DNA of 38,060 bases from Candidatus Omnitrophota bacterium (GTDB lineage: Bacteria; Omnitrophota; Gorgyraeia; Gygaellales; Profunditerraquicolaceae), in contig JAQTPA010000012.1 of NCBI GenBank assembly GCA_028713155.1, positions 1-38,060 of the forward strand, given 5' to 3'. Under the pieces are notes generated by a model that saw only the letters and a program-made list of their open reading frames with translations, was not told where the DNA came from and did not search any database. The first letter of the stretch is position 1. The number at the start of each line of letters is the position of its first letter. A program made the translations under genes and the position numbers. This document shows, one piece after another, positions 16,488-27,287 of the stretch.

Positions 16488-17879
16488 TTATTTTATGATA
16501 ATCTTCCTGAAACCCGTGGCATCTGCCGGTAATTTTCCTGCGTAGGCCTTGGCCGAAAGGAGGATAAAATCGGGGTTTCCCAGCATATTAAGTGGTACGC
16601 GTAAAATTAATTCCCGAGGATGTAAATCCAAACGCAGGAGCGCTCCGTTAAGGCGCTTTCTGCCGTCATAGACCCTGAATCTGGTGTGCCGGGTGACTAT
16701 GCGTATCTTGGGCATAGAGGCAAATGGCGCTTTATTACTAAACCCGAAAATATAAAACACTACACTAAAAGTATGGTTCAATTCTTCATTTTTGGCAACG
16801 CGGATAAACAGGTGGCTGTCCAGAATAGCGCAACTTACTTCTTCCTGGCTTTGGGGGAGCTTATTATTGGCGGGAGCCCCTTTTTCCGATACGGCAAACA
16901 TTTTGGAGAAAGCTAAGAATTCCGCCACGCGCTCTTTTAAAGAAGCCTGCCTGTTTAATTCTATTTCGGGATAATCCCCGAATAACTCATTCTGACGCGC
17001 AAACGATAAAAGATAAGAAGCGCTTGTTCTGGTCTGGCTCTTAGAACAAAGTATAGCCTGATGCTTACGTTCCAGCTGTTCCGGAGTTAAAGTGACCCTT
17101 AACCATTTAATCTGAGAATCCCTAAAATTCTGCGGCGGCTCTAAACTTATCCCTGGATGGTAATTCCTTGGCCGAGGCCAGCCTAACCAATGGATAAGAT
17201 AGGGGTATACTTTGACTTTAGCTATCTGCCCGCCTAAATCACACAGGGCTACCTGGAGAAATAAATACAGCGCCCGGTGGTCCACATTTACATCGGCAGG
17301 ATGCGAAACAAAAATTTTTGTCGGTTTATAATCAAGGATTACTTTTTTCAGGTCATCCAGGATACTTTCACCCACATAAGGCGCACCGAAAGAAAAATCA
17401 GTTTTGTAAGGTACCCGGGATATGCGTGTAAGTAAGCTGCGAAATGGTTTTTTTGCCTTCCAATACCGGCTGAATATCGTAAATGTCCCGTTATCAGGAT
17501 AACCTAAAAATGTAAGCTTATCCTGGCCCAGGCCCAGCAGCCTCATCGCTTCAATTGCTTCCTGGCGGCGCACCAGGCCCATATGTATAAACTCCGAGCG
17601 CCTAAAGGTAAGCCTTTTTTCATATACGATAAAAGCAAACTGGTTATGGTCACCGTTAGTCAGGTAAACAATCCTCACTTCTGAGCCTGCTTTGAGCGCC
17701 TGCTGGATGACTCCCGCGCAACCTATAGTTTCATCATCAGGATGCGGGGCAAGTATAAGGATACGGTCACTTTTCTTAATTGCCTCAATTTCTCCGACGT
17801 CTTGGGCCAACGCTACGGAGGCATACCGCCCGAGAACAATTAAGAAAAATAAGACTAGAATAAACGGCCTTACGAACAT
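16488..17879 (-). CDS. PIG-L family deacetylase with extra C-terminal domain
   Basis: ILAPHPDDETIGCAGVIQQALKAG, VYLTNGDHNQ, SHPADVNVDHRALY. Confidence 0.9.
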   Translation of the reverse strand: MFVRPFILVLFFLIVLGRYASVALAQDVGEIEAIKKSDRILILAPHPDDETIGCAGVIQQALKAGSEVRIVYLTNGDHNQFAFIVYEKRLTFRRSEFIHMGLVRRQEAIEAMRLLGLGQDKLTFLGYPDNGTFTIFSRYWKAKKPFRSLLTRISRVPYKTDFSFGAPYVGESILDDLKKVILDYKPTKIFVSHPADVNVDHRALYLFLQVALCDLGGQIAKVKVYPYLIHWLGWPRPRNYHPGISLEPPQNFRDSQIKWLRVTLTPEQLERKHQAILCSKSQTRTSASYLLSFARQNELFGDYPEIELNRQASLKERVAEFLAFSKMFAVSEKGAPANNKLPQSQEEVSCAILDSHLFIRVAKNEELNHTFSVVFYIFGFSNKAPFASMPKIRIVTRHTRFRVYDGRKRLNGALLRLDLHPRELILRVPLNMLGNPDFILLSAKAYAGKLPADATGFRKIIIK

Positions 17880-17887
17880 ATTTTAAT

Positions 17888-19465
17888 CTAACGCATCCTT
17901 TCTGGCCGGCTACGCTTAAATACCGCGATATATAAAAGAAATAATAAACAGCTGGGGATCAGAAGATCTCCGTAACGCCCGTAAAATGAAAACTGTCTGC
18001 GGATAAGCATATCCCCGGTTTTATATCCTGAGGTAAACGCCGCTTTTCCTTCTCTATCGATCAGAAAAACAGCTTTGCCGGCCGGGTCGATAAAACCGGA
18101 TACGCCGGTATTTGCCGCGCGTACTAAATGCACCCTGTTCTCTACCGCCCGAAAGACTGACGCGGCCAGATGCTGGTAGGCCTCGGAGGTCCTGCCAAAC
18201 CAGGCATCATTGGTAATATTAACCAGAAAATCCGCCCCCCGGTTGACAAAACCTCTGGCTAACTCCGGAAAGATATCCTCAAAACAGATTAATACGCCGA
18301 ATTGATACGACCTGCCCAATCCAGGAGCGGAATTTTTTAAATCCTGATGTCTAATATTGAACAAGGTGTATTTTTTACCACGGCTAATATCGCCGATAGG
18401 AGCAATTGTCTCTAAAAAACTAAAGGTACCCCTGAAGGGGATATATTCACCGAACGGAACAAGATGGAGCTTGTCGTACCTCCCCTGTAATTCACCCTCT
18501 TTGGATAATAGCAGCGCACTGTTATAATAAAGACCATCACGGTTAGTAACTGCGCCAAAAATCAGAGACCTGCCTATTGTTTTGGCCCAGCTGACCAGCC
18601 TGGCATAATATAAGGGCTCTTCTTCCAGTACAACCGGCAGGCTGGCTTCCGGCCAGATAATTAAATCCGGGGTATCTTTAAGCGAGGCGGAAGTTAAGTT
18701 AAAATACCTGTTCATTACAAATTCCCTGGCGCTTGCCTCCCACTTCAACGCCTGGGGGATATTCCCCTGAATAACCGAAGCCCTGAGCAGCCCTTGCGTT
18801 GTTGTAACGGTGTTTACAGATGCTAGACGAATATAACCGTAAGACAAAATTAAAGAAAAAAGTAAAATCACTGAAATTGTAATTATCTTTAACCGTCCCC
18901 ATAGCCTTGTCTTTAGCGACCAGATTATTTCGATAATTACCACATTCACCAGCATAATCAAAAACGAGACTCCCCAGATTCCGGTAATATCTGCGATTTG
19001 GATTACCGGTAGATTAAGATACTGGGAATAGCCTAAAAGCGCCCAGGGAAATCCGCTCAACAGACGGCTGCGGCTATATTCGAGCAAAACCCAAACCGAA
19101 GGGATAAATAACAGGATAAAGGCTCGCGAATGCCTGGTGTAAGGCCGGATAATCAAACCGAATATGGCAAAGTATAAAGCCAGGTATAAGATCAATAGGA
19201 TCGTTCCGATTAAAGTAACGTTAACCAGCCAATAAACAGTGCCTAGCCAGAAGACTATCCCTGTAATAAAGAATAAAAAAAAAGTTTGCCTTAGGGACTT
19301 ATTGTTCAGGGTAAGAAAAAGCGGGACAAAGGCAAACCAGGAAAAAATCCACAATTTACCATTGCTAAACGCCAGCGTCAACAATGCGCCGGACAAGATG
19401 CTATTAAGAATGCCCGCTGATAGCTGAAGACTGACAACTGAAGACTGGCTTACCTTCCGCAACAT
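17888..19465 (-). CDS. lnt: Apolipoprotein N-acyltransferase
   Basis: IIWPEASLP (E), [14 protein letters not shown] (K), [16 protein letters not shown] (C) catalytic residues; start codon uncertain. Confidence 0.92.
   Translation of the reverse strand: MLRKVSQSSVVSLQLSAGILNSILSGALLTLAFSNGKLWIFSWFAFVPLFLTLNNKSLRQTFFLFFITGIVFWLGTVYWLVNVTLIGTILLILYLALYFAIFGLIIRPYTRHSRAFILLFIPSVWVLLEYSRSRLLSGFPWALLGYSQYLNLPVIQIADITGIWGVSFLIMLVNVVIIEIIWSLKTRLWGRLKIITISVILLFSLILSYGYIRLASVNTVTTTQGLLRASVIQGNIPQALKWEASAREFVMNRYFNLTSASLKDTPDLIIWPEASLPVVLEEEPLYYARLVSWAKTIGRSLIFGAVTNRDGLYYNSALLLSKEGELQGRYDKLHLVPFGEYIPFRGTFSFLETIAPIGDISRGKKYTLFNIRHQDLKNSAPGLGRSYQFGVLICFEDIFPELARGFVNRGADFLVNITNDAWFGRTSEAYQHLAASVFRAVENRVHLVRAANTGVSGFIDPAGKAVFLIDREGKAAFTSGYKTGDMLIRRQFSFYGRYGDLLIPSCLLFLLYIAVFKRSRPERMR
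19416..19448. repeat. Short degenerate repeat (CTGAAGACTG at 14-nt period)
   Basis: gctgatagCTGAAGACTGacaaCTGAAGACTGg; two 10-mers at 19424 and 19438. Confidence 0.7.
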
Positions 19466-22377
19466 TTTTTATATTTTTTGCCGGAACCGCACGGACAAGG
19501 GTCATTCCGGCCGACTTTAGGGTGGGGTAATCTCACTGGTTTGGGAAGGATTATATCTTCTGCCCCAGAAAAGCCTTCGCCGTTAACCTGCTCGGCCGGG
19601 CCGTCTAGTTTTGTAATTTCAGGATGAGTCAGTTCCTGATGCACGGAACTAAAAACCCCGCTGAACCTTTCGGGGTGGGCTGCCTGTAACTTGAAAATCG
19701 CTTCCACCGACTCCTCTTCAATGGAGGCAACCATTTGCGTAAACATCCCAAAAGCCTCGCGTTTATATTCCACTAACGGATCGCGCTGGCCATAGGCGCG
19801 CAGGCCTATACCTTCCCGCAGGCTATCCATGGCGTACAAATGGTCTTTCCATTTGGCATCAATGATCTGTAAAAATACCATACGTTCCAAATTCCGCATT
19901 AAATCCGCACCGATAGACTTCTCTTTATCCGCATAAAGCCCGGCGATTTGGGTAAATAATTCTTCCTGTAAGTTCATACCGGGCGGATTATCAATTTTAT
20001 CCGGCGCAAGCTCTAAGCCGAACTTGGATTTTACTGCCGTAACCAGGCCTTGCGTATCTGGCTCGCTACCGGAAGAATTCTCCGGGAAATACATACTGAC
20101 CAGGTTACCGGCAATAGCCTCCACTATTTCCAATACCCTTTCCTTAAGGGATATACCTTCCAGAATCTGATGGCGTTGGCCGTAGATTATTTCTCTCTGT
20201 TTATTCATTACATTATCGTATTCCAGGAGCTGTTTTCTGATTTCAAAGTTATGCTGCTCTACGCGCCTCTGGGCAATTTCAATCGAGCGGCTTACCCAGG
20301 GATGCTCGATAACCTGGCCTTCTTCCAGGCCTAATTTTTCCATAATCCCGATGAGCCGCTCAGAGCCGAACAGCCGCATCAAATCATCAGCTAAAGAAAC
20401 GTAAAACCTGGAGGAGCCCGGGTCGCCCTGGCGTCCGGAGCGGCCACGCAGCTGATTATCAATCCTGCGCGCTTCATGCCGCTCAGTACCCAAAACGTGC
20501 AGGCCGTCCAACTCTACTACTTTCTGATGCTCGGCTTCAGTCTCCTGTTTATACTTATCCAATAACTCCTTATATTCTTTCTGATAATCCGGGTTATCGG
20601 ATTTAAGCTTTTGCCTGGCTACGTTTTTAGCCATAAATTCCGGGTTTCCGCCTAATAGAATATCTGTTCCGCGGCCGGCCATATTGGTAGCAATGGTTAC
20701 GGCTTTAAACCTTCCGGCCTGAGCGACAATCTGCGCCTCTAACTCATGGTATTTGGCATTAAGTACCTGATGTGGTATGCCGCGACGCTTAAGCATCTCC
20801 GAGAGATGCTCGGATCTATCTATTGAAATAGTGCCCACTAAAACCGGCCGGCCTGAATTATAAAGCCCAGCAATTTCCTCCACTACCGCTTCGAACTTTT
20901 CTTTTTCGGTCTTATAAATCCGGTCGGCGTAATTTGCGCGGATAAGCGGCTTATTCGTGGGTATGACTACGACATCCAGTTGGTATATATTCTTAAACTC
21001 ATTCGCTTCGGTAAAAGCCGTTCCGGTCATCCCGGCTAGCTTTTCATACATGCGAAAATAATTCTGGAAGGTCACTGTGGCCAGGGTCTGGTTCTCGCGC
21101 TCGATCTTCATCCCTTCTTTTGCCTCTACCGCCTGATGCAGGCCGTCTGACCAGCGCCTGCCCGGCATCATGCGGCCGGTGAATTCATCAACGATAATGA
21201 CTTCGCCGTCTTTAACCACATAATCTACATCCCGCTCGTAAAATTCTTTGGCCCGCAGGGCGGCGATGGTATGATGGCGGTATTCTATGGTTTCGATATT
21301 ATGCAGGCTCTCCACTCCCCAAAGACCGGCGGCCTTAGTTTCGCCGTTATCGGTAAGAGCGATAGTCTGGGCTTTTTCATCCGCAACATAATCAAAGCCC
21401 TTGCCCAGGTCCACACCCTTATACTTTGCGTCTATCTCATCTTTTTCCGTGACGCGCCTGCCGGAAAGTTGGTCAGCTATTTTTTTAGCGGTAAAATATT
21501 TTCCGGTAGATTCCTCGGCTGCGCCGCTGATAATCAACGGGGTACGCGCTTCATCAATCAATATTGAATCTACCTCGTCAACGATAGCGTAATAAAACGG
21601 CCTCTGCACCAGGTCTTCCAGGGAATACTTCATGTTATCGCGCAGGTAATCAAACCCAAATTCGTTATTCGTCCCGTAGGTAATATCGCAGGAATAAGCG
21701 AGCTTTCGCTCTTGGTCGGACATCTCGTGCTGGATAACTCCGACGGATAAGCCTAAAAATTCATATACCGGCCCCATCCACTCGCTATCGCGCCGGGCAA
21801 GATAATCGTTTACCGTAACCACGTGCACCCCGCAGCCTCTAAGTGCATTCAGATATGCCGGGAGAGTAGCAACGAGAGTCTTCCCTTCACCGGTAGACAT
21901 CTCGGCGATCCTTCCTTCATGTAAAATAATGCCTCCGGCAATCTGGGAATCAAAATGGCGCAGGCCAATAGTCCTTTTGGCCGCTTCCCGCACTACCGCG
22001 AATGCCTCCGGCAGAATATCTGCAAAAATCCGGTTGCGCGAAAATTTTAATTTCTCTTTCAGCTTCTCTTTCTCTTCCGGTATAGCCACAGAAAGCATTG
22101 CTGCTTCCAACTCCTGCAGTTCCTGCGCATAAGCTTTAGTTTTCTTAAAGATATGCTCCTTAAATTCCAAGTTCTTCTCTCTCAACTGGGCGTCGGAAAA
22201 AACGCTAATCTTAGGCTCAAAGGCATTCACCGCATAGACTATATTGCTCACCTCGGCCATCTTATTCATCGACGGCTGCGGCATCTCTTCGTGCAAGAAG
22301 ATATTTACGCCCGGGGTTTTACGCTTAATCTGGCTTTGCTTAGCCTTAAGAATAGATTTTTTAATGAATTTTAACAT
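19450..22377 (-). CDS. secA: Preprotein translocase ATPase SecA (start at MLKFIKKS, 22377)
   Basis: [54 protein letters not shown]-terminal [13 protein letters not shown]. Confidence 0.97.
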   Translation of the reverse strand: MLKFIKKSILKAKQSQIKRKTPGVNIFLHEEMPQPSMNKMAEVSNIVYAVNAFEPKISVFSDAQLREKNLEFKEHIFKKTKAYAQELQELEAAMLSVAIPEEKEKLKEKLKFSRNRIFADILPEAFAVVREAAKRTIGLRHFDSQIAGGIILHEGRIAEMSTGEGKTLVATLPAYLNALRGCGVHVVTVNDYLARRDSEWMGPVYEFLGLSVGVIQHEMSDQERKLAYSCDITYGTNNEFGFDYLRDNMKYSLEDLVQRPFYYAIVDEVDSILIDEARTPLIISGAAEESTGKYFTAKKIADQLSGRRVTEKDEIDAKYKGVDLGKGFDYVADEKAQTIALTDNGETKAAGLWGVESLHNIETIEYRHHTIAALRAKEFYERDVDYVVKDGEVIIVDEFTGRMMPGRRWSDGLHQAVEAKEGMKIERENQTLATVTFQNYFRMYEKLAGMTGTAFTEANEFKNIYQLDVVVIPTNKPLIRANYADRIYKTEKEKFEAVVEEIAGLYNSGRPVLVGTISIDRSEHLSEMLKRRGIPHQVLNAKYHELEAQIVAQAGRFKAVTIATNMAGRGTDILLGGNPEFMAKNVARQKLKSDNPDYQKEYKELLDKYKQETEAEHQKVVELDGLHVLGTERHEARRIDNQLRGRSGRQGDPGSSRFYVSLADDLMRLFGSERLIGIMEKLGLEEGQVIEHPWVSRSIEIAQRRVEQHNFEIRKQLLEYDNVMNKQREIIYGQRHQILEGISLKERVLEIVEAIAGNLVSMYFPENSSGSEPDTQGLVTAVKSKFGLELAPDKIDNPPGMNLQEELFTQIAGLYADKEKSIGADLMRNLERMVFLQIIDAKWKDHLYAMDSLREGIGLRAYGQRDPLVEYKREAFGMFTQMVASIEEESVEAIFKLQAAHPERFSGVFSSVHQELTHPEITKLDGPAEQVNGEGFSGAEDIILPKPVRLPHPKVGRNDPCPCGSGKKYKKCCGR

Positions 22378-22381
22378 TATT

Positions 22382-23486
22382 TTACTGCGCTTTTTTTTGA
22401 AGTTTAAGATGCGCCTCGATAAATTCATCCAGGCCGCCATCCATTACTTTAGCCACATCCCCGGTTTCATAATCCGTGCGGTGGTCTTTAACCATATTAT
22501 AAGGATGCATAACGTAAGAACGGATCTGACTGCCGAATTCTATTTTTTTCTTGCCTCCGGCATAAGCTTTGAGCATCTCTTCTTCCTTCCTGACCTTCTC
22601 CAACTCATAGATGCGCGCCTTTAAGATTTTTAGCGCTGTCTGTTTATTCTGATGCTGCGAACGCTCATTCTGGCACTGTGCCACCAGCCCGGTAGGAATA
22701 TGCGTAATCCTTACCGCCGAATCCGTGGTATTTACGCTCTGGCCGCCGGCGCCCTTGGAACGATATACATCAATACGCAGGTCTTTTTCTTCCAGCTTTA
22801 GATCAATGTCTTCCTGGACTTCAGGGATTATGTCTACTGAAGCAAAAGAGGTATGCCGGCGTTTATTGGCATCAAAAGGAGATATGCGCACTAACCGGTG
22901 TACCCCGCGCTCCTCTTTCAAGTAACCGTAGGCGTATTCTCCCTCCACTAAAACCGTAACATTCTTTATGCCCGCTTCTTCGCCGTAGAGTATATCCAGG
23001 GCTTTCACCTTCCAGCCGCGCTGTTCGGCAAAACGGGTATACATCCTAAAAAGCATCTCTACCCAATCGCAGGATTCCGTGCCTCCGGCGCCGGAATTAA
23101 TGCTAAGAATAGCGTTGTTCGGATCAAATTCTCCCGAAAGAAGGGTTTTAAATTCTAGCCTTCCTACCTCGCTTAAGAGGGAATCAATATTCTTATTTAA
23201 TTCCGAATATAGTGCGCTATCTTGGGCGTTAAGGATATCGGCGAGTTCCTGCAACTCCTGGTGTTTCTTGGCGGAAACCTCCCAAGGCTCAACCGTATTC
23301 TTCAATGTCTTTAACTGCCGGACGATCCTGGTAGATTTTTCGCTATCGTCCCAGAAACCGGGCTCGGACATCTGAGTGGATAAATCCGCGATAAGCTTCT
23401 TTTTATTATCAATGTCAAAGATAACCTCTTAGTTGCTCCAGGTTAAGCTGGATACTCCCGAGTTTGGATTTTAACTCATCTAGCAT
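22382..23486 (-). CDS. prfB: Peptide chain release factor 2, expressed by +1 programmed frameshift
   Basis: GGQ motif [18 protein letters not shown]; 5' part [26 protein letters not shown] at 23486-23415, slippery AGAGGTTATCTTTGAC, then [24 protein letters not shown]. Confidence 0.95.
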
Positions 23487-23504
23487 CTTGTCTCCTTAAG
23501 TATT

Positions 23505-24578
23505 TTAGCTCTTTTTTATACCCCGCAACGCCAAGAGCAGCTCGTCTTTACTGTCGGCAAAATCAATTGCCTGCTCTTCGCTAATCTTAGCCTCTTTTAC
23601 CAGCCTGACCAGGGACTGCGTGAAAGACTGCATCCCGAAAACCGAGCCGTCATCAATAAACTGCGGGATTTCCCAAATCTTACCTTCGCGTATTAAGCGG
23701 CTGATAGTGGGAGTAAGCAGCATAACTTCATAAGCAGGGATCCGTCCTGCGCCGTTCTTGCTGGGAATCAGCCTTAAGGATATTACGCCTTTCAACAAAC
23801 TGGCTAATTGATTCCTGATCTCCTGATGCTGGTGCGGAGGGAAAAAATTGATAATCCTTTCTACGCTCTGCACGGCATTAATAGTATGCAGAGTGCTTAG
23901 CACTAACACCCCTGTCTCTGCCGCGGCCAATACGCTGGACATAGTCTCGGCATCGCGGATATTGCTAATAAACAAAACATCGGGGCTTTGCAAGGTAAAG
24001 GCGCGTAAGGCTGACGGATAGGAGGCGACATCAATACCCAGCTCTCTCTGATTAATAAGCGATTCCTTATCCTTAAAGGTAAATTCTATCGGCTCCTCAA
24101 TAGTCAGGATATGTTTTTTGCTGTTATTGTTGATATAATCTATCATGCTGGCAATGGCCGTGGATTTACCGCTACCCATACTGCCGGTTAAAAGTACCAG
24201 GCCCCCTTTTTCCAGACACAGTTTCTTTAAAACATCTACGGGCAGGTTCAACTCCTCGAATGTCTGCGTAACATTATTCACCCGCCTTATAACTATGGAG
24301 GGCCAGTTTCTTTGCATGAATATGCTTACGCGGAACCTCAGGCCCAGTTCTTCCACATAAACCGCAAAACCCAGGTCCAAATTGTCTTTAAAGAACTCTC
24401 TTTGTTTAAGAGTAGTTATCTCTTCGGCTGCCTTGATAACATCATCAATGGTCAGCACCTTTTCATCAATAACCAGCAATTTGCCATCGACCCTTAAGCG
24501 CGCAGAGCCTCCGGCCCGGTAGAATAAATCCGAGGCGTTACGCTTAACCATCTCATGCATCAGTTCTTTAATGCTCAT
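23505..24578 (-). CDS. PilT/PilU-like type IV pilus ATPase, substituted Walker B
   Basis: Walker A TGSMGSGKST, LSTLHT His box, TPTISRLIREGK; DVLFISNIRDAETM where DxxLVGEMRD is expected. Confidence 0.88.
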   Translation of the reverse strand: MSIKELMHEMVKRNASDLFYRAGGSARLRVDGKLLVIDEKVLTIDDVIKAAEEITTLKQREFFKDNLDLGFAVYVEELGLRFRVSIFMQRNWPSIVIRRVNNVTQTFEELNLPVDVLKKLCLEKGGLVLLTGSMGSGKSTAIASMIDYINNNSKKHILTIEEPIEFTFKDKESLINQRELGIDVASYPSALRAFTLQSPDVLFISNIRDAETMSSVLAAAETGVLVLSTLHTINAVQSVERIINFFPPHQHQEIRNQLASLLKGVISLRLIPSKNGAGRIPAYEVMLLTPTISRLIREGKIWEIPQFIDDGSVFGMQSFTQSLVRLVKEAKISEEQAIDFADSKDELLLALRGIKKS

Positions 24579-24602
24579 TTTACCTCCATCTATTGACTTT
24601 TA

Positions 24603-26096
24603 TTATACCACTCTCTTAGTTTTATGAGTAGGATTAAATTCCATGTACCTGCCTAAAGCCAGGTGCGTCTGGGCATCCAGCGCCGGGAGCGAACCGATGA
24701 TCAATATTATGAAGGGGACCATTACCCACTCCAGTATCATTACCACATTTTTCATCCAGCTGATCCCCTTTGGCCGCGGAGGCAGAATTATGCGGCTTAA
24801 AACTACCCAGACAAGGCTGGCCGCAAAGGTAAAATTAAAGAGCAGCCCGGTTATCTTAGGCAGGTTATAACCTATGGCCATTTGATTGAAAAAAGCCCCT
24901 CCCAGGATAATCGGCAATGGCCCGATAAAAACCAGAATGATCGCCCAGACTGCCCAGGTTACGTGGCTCTCTAAAAGATGGAAAGACCTTCTTATTTTTG
25001 TTAATAGGGGTATCTGTCTTTCGTTTAAAAATCCGCTGACTAAAAACGGGAAATTCTCAACTCCCCAAGCCCACCTGCGCTTTTGCCTGTATTGCATCTC
25101 GATTGTTTTTAAAAAGCTGCTGGAATATGCCACATCCATAGAAACGGTGGTATATAAAGGGATAACCCGGTAATTACCCCGATAAAAGAGGAATGCCTTC
25201 CAATAAATCACCGAATCATCCGAGACCATATCCACGGGCCAATAACCTATATCGACCAGGGTTTTAAAACTCATGCTATGGCTGGAGAATGTAACAAACT
25301 TTTCCAGGCGCATGCTTTCAATCATCTGGCAAAAAGATGAGCTTATCTCAACCAGCCGCGCAAATGACGGAGCCTGCCATATATTATTGTTATAAACCGG
25401 TATCGGCTGATAGCTGGCCTGGTGCGGTTTAGGTGAAGTTAAAAAATGGTAGCTTAAACACCCGAAATATTCTTTATCTACGCAGGTATCCGCGTCGAAA
25501 CAGGAGACAACCACTTCTTCATCCTTGATGCCTTCTGCATGCAATAACTCTTTTGCTCTTTTGGCCGCCCAGGTCGCGTTAGCGCCTTTAGTCCTGGCCT
25601 CAGCCTCAAGGCCGTCCGGATGAAAAGTGGACAAGTGTTGGAAAAATTTACCATTGAATTCTGATTCCAATACCGCGGAATTTTCCCTCGCCCTGGGGTT
25701 ACGTTCTTCAAATGCCGTAACGACGATCATTCTGTCTTTTGGATAGTTACATTCCTGCAAGGCCCTCAAAGAAGGCCTTAGGATATCCAGGCCTTCTTTG
25801 TAGACGGGGAAGATAATCAAATGATAAAGGTTATTTACGATACCTCTTGCCTGCAGCCGGTGGCACTCCACCAGCCAATTCTTATCCTTCTGCCGGTAGA
25901 GCTTATGGTGTGCCATAACCAGCAGGGTAGTCAGGTACACGGTCCGGATAATCCAGTAGAAATCAAAAACAATAATTATAATGGCGCAGGAGACCGGATT
26001 AAATACGGCCAATAAAATAAGCAGGATAATTATGCCCCAGGATAAAAACCCGGGAATAATCTCCAGTACCCTCTTTATTCTTTTATTCTTTCGCAT
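24603..26096 (-). CDS. Membrane glycosyltransferase family 2-like protein
   Basis: SCFDADTCVDKEYF (DxD), QKRRWAWGVENFPF (Q/RxxRW), multiple TM helices. Confidence 0.85.
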   Translation of the reverse strand: MRKNKRIKRVLEIIPGFLSWGIIILLILLAVFNPVSCAIIIIVFDFYWIIRTVYLTTLLVMAHHKLYRQKDKNWLVECHRLQARGIVNNLYHLIIFPVYKEGLDILRPSLRALQECNYPKDRMIVVTAFEERNPRARENSAVLESEFNGKFFQHLSTFHPDGLEAEARTKGANATWAAKRAKELLHAEGIKDEEVVVSCFDADTCVDKEYFGCLSYHFLTSPKPHQASYQPIPVYNNNIWQAPSFARLVEISSSFCQMIESMRLEKFVTFSSHSMSFKTLVDIGYWPVDMVSDDSVIYWKAFLFYRGNYRVIPLYTTVSMDVAYSSSFLKTIEMQYRQKRRWAWGVENFPFLVSGFLNERQIPLLTKIRRSFHLLESHVTWAVWAIILVFIGPLPIILGGAFFNQMAIGYNLPKITGLLFNFTFAASLVWVVLSRIILPPRPKGISWMKNVVMILEWVMVPFIILIIGSLPALDAQTHLALGRYMEFNPTHKTKRVV

Positions 26097-27030
26097 TTTG
26101 CCTCAATCTCATCAGGTCGTTGAAAAGAACCACTTTTTTATTCAGTTCAAGCTTATAGATATTATCGTAAGATACACCGTCCTCGCCGGTCTGGGAATCC
26201 ATGAAATACAGGGTATCGCTGTTGGCCTCATAAGAAACTTCGGAGATTCTGCTGTTTAGGTTCACCAGGTTCACCGGGCTGGACTTGGCTTGCATTTCCG
26301 TCACCTTAATGCTCCTGTCGGTAACCAGGACGAGGTGATAGCTGTCCGAATGCCAAAATACGTTATTTATCTGCTGCCCGGGAAAATCCAGGAGAACCGG
26401 CGGCTGGGCATAGGATAAATCCCCTGCAGGCCCCGGATAAAGTACGGCAATTTGATGCGCGTTAAAAATAAGCATCTTCTCTTTATCCGGAGATACCTTT
26501 AACTCTTTGGGGAAGGGGATAAACCCGGAAGGGATATTGCCTATTTCCTTAAACTTTTCTCCCTTAAAGTCAGATTCGTAAAGAATGCTCCCTTCCTGGT
26601 TGAGGTAATAAATCCTAGCGTTATCCTTGTCCAGCCAGAAACGCGATACCTTATCCTGGTTCAATTGCTCTATGTTCGAACGCGTAGGGAAAAGGATTAT
26701 CTTTTCTAAACGTACTACTTTACGCGGCTCGACATTGACTTGAAAAAACCACGGATAATGAGCTTTCAGCTCCAGTTTGAGATTGTATGAGCCCGGGAGA
26801 AGCTCGTTAATGGTTGCCGGAGTCTTGTCATTCAACAGTTTACCGTCCAGATAAATGCTTGCTCCCTGCGGCTGCGTTTTTAAACTGATAATGCCGGCTT
26901 TGGTAAATTTAAGGGTGCGCGGGTTGAATTTATAACCCAGGGAAGAAGACAGGATGGCTGGAAGCCCGATAAAAAATACCGCTACGCTTAAATAAAAAAG
27001 AACAGCCCTTATTCGTTGTTCATTAGACAC
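26083..27030 (-). CDS. PEGA-domain membrane-anchored protein
   Basis: LKTQPQGASIYLDGKLLNDKTPATINELLPGSYNLKLE; N-terminal TM; beta-propeller-like remainder. Confidence 0.8.
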   Translation of the reverse strand: MSNEQRIRAVLFYLSVAVFFIGLPAILSSSLGYKFNPRTLKFTKAGIISLKTQPQGASIYLDGKLLNDKTPATINELLPGSYNLKLELKAHYPWFFQVNVEPRKVVRLEKIILFPTRSNIEQLNQDKVSRFWLDKDNARIYYLNQEGSILYESDFKGEKFKEIGNIPSGFIPFPKELKVSPDKEKMLIFNAHQIAVLYPGPAGDLSYAQPPVLLDFPGQQINNVFWHSDSYHLVLVTDRSIKVTEMQAKSSPVNLVNLNSRISEVSYEANSDTLYFMDSQTGEDGVSYDNIYKLELNKKVVLFNDLMRLRQNAKE

Positions 27031-27287
27031 TTTTGTATTTGCCTTTCTAAGTCTAAGATAGCTTTTTTTCTTTTTACGCCGAACCTATACCCGCCCAATA
27101 TATTATTGCTCTTTATTACGCGATGACAAGGAATAATTAGAGGGAAAGGATTATTTTTTAAAATCGTGCCTACTGCCCGGTAAGCATTCTCGTTCCCTGC
27201 CTTCCGGGCCACCCATTTATAGGTGCGCACCTCTCCCAACGGTATACTTAATATCGCCCGATAGACTCTTCCCGCAAATGGAGTCAT
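27009..27287 (-). CDS. ogt: Methylated-DNA-[protein]-cysteine methyltransferase, catalytic domain only
   Basis: YRAILSIPLGEVRTYKWVARKAG, IIPCHRVIKSNNILGGYRFG. Confidence 0.93.
   Translation of the reverse strand: MTPFAGRVYRAILSIPLGEVRTYKWVARKAGNENAYRAVGTILKNNPFPLIIPCHRVIKSNNILGGYRFGVKRKKAILDLERQIQKCLMNNE

Noticed and set aside
22378-22440. SecA start at 22440
   Set aside because: The extension lies within the prfB 3' end in another frame; SecA-like N-terminus starts at MLKFIKKS (22377).
23371-23417. prfB as a disrupted gene or sequencing error
   Set aside because: The TGA context CTT-TGA-C with upstream SD-like sequence is the known programmed frameshift site.
27009-27287. Alkyltransferase-like (ATL) protein
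   Set aside because: Active-site Cys is present in IIPCHRV, so a true methyltransferase domain is the better call.
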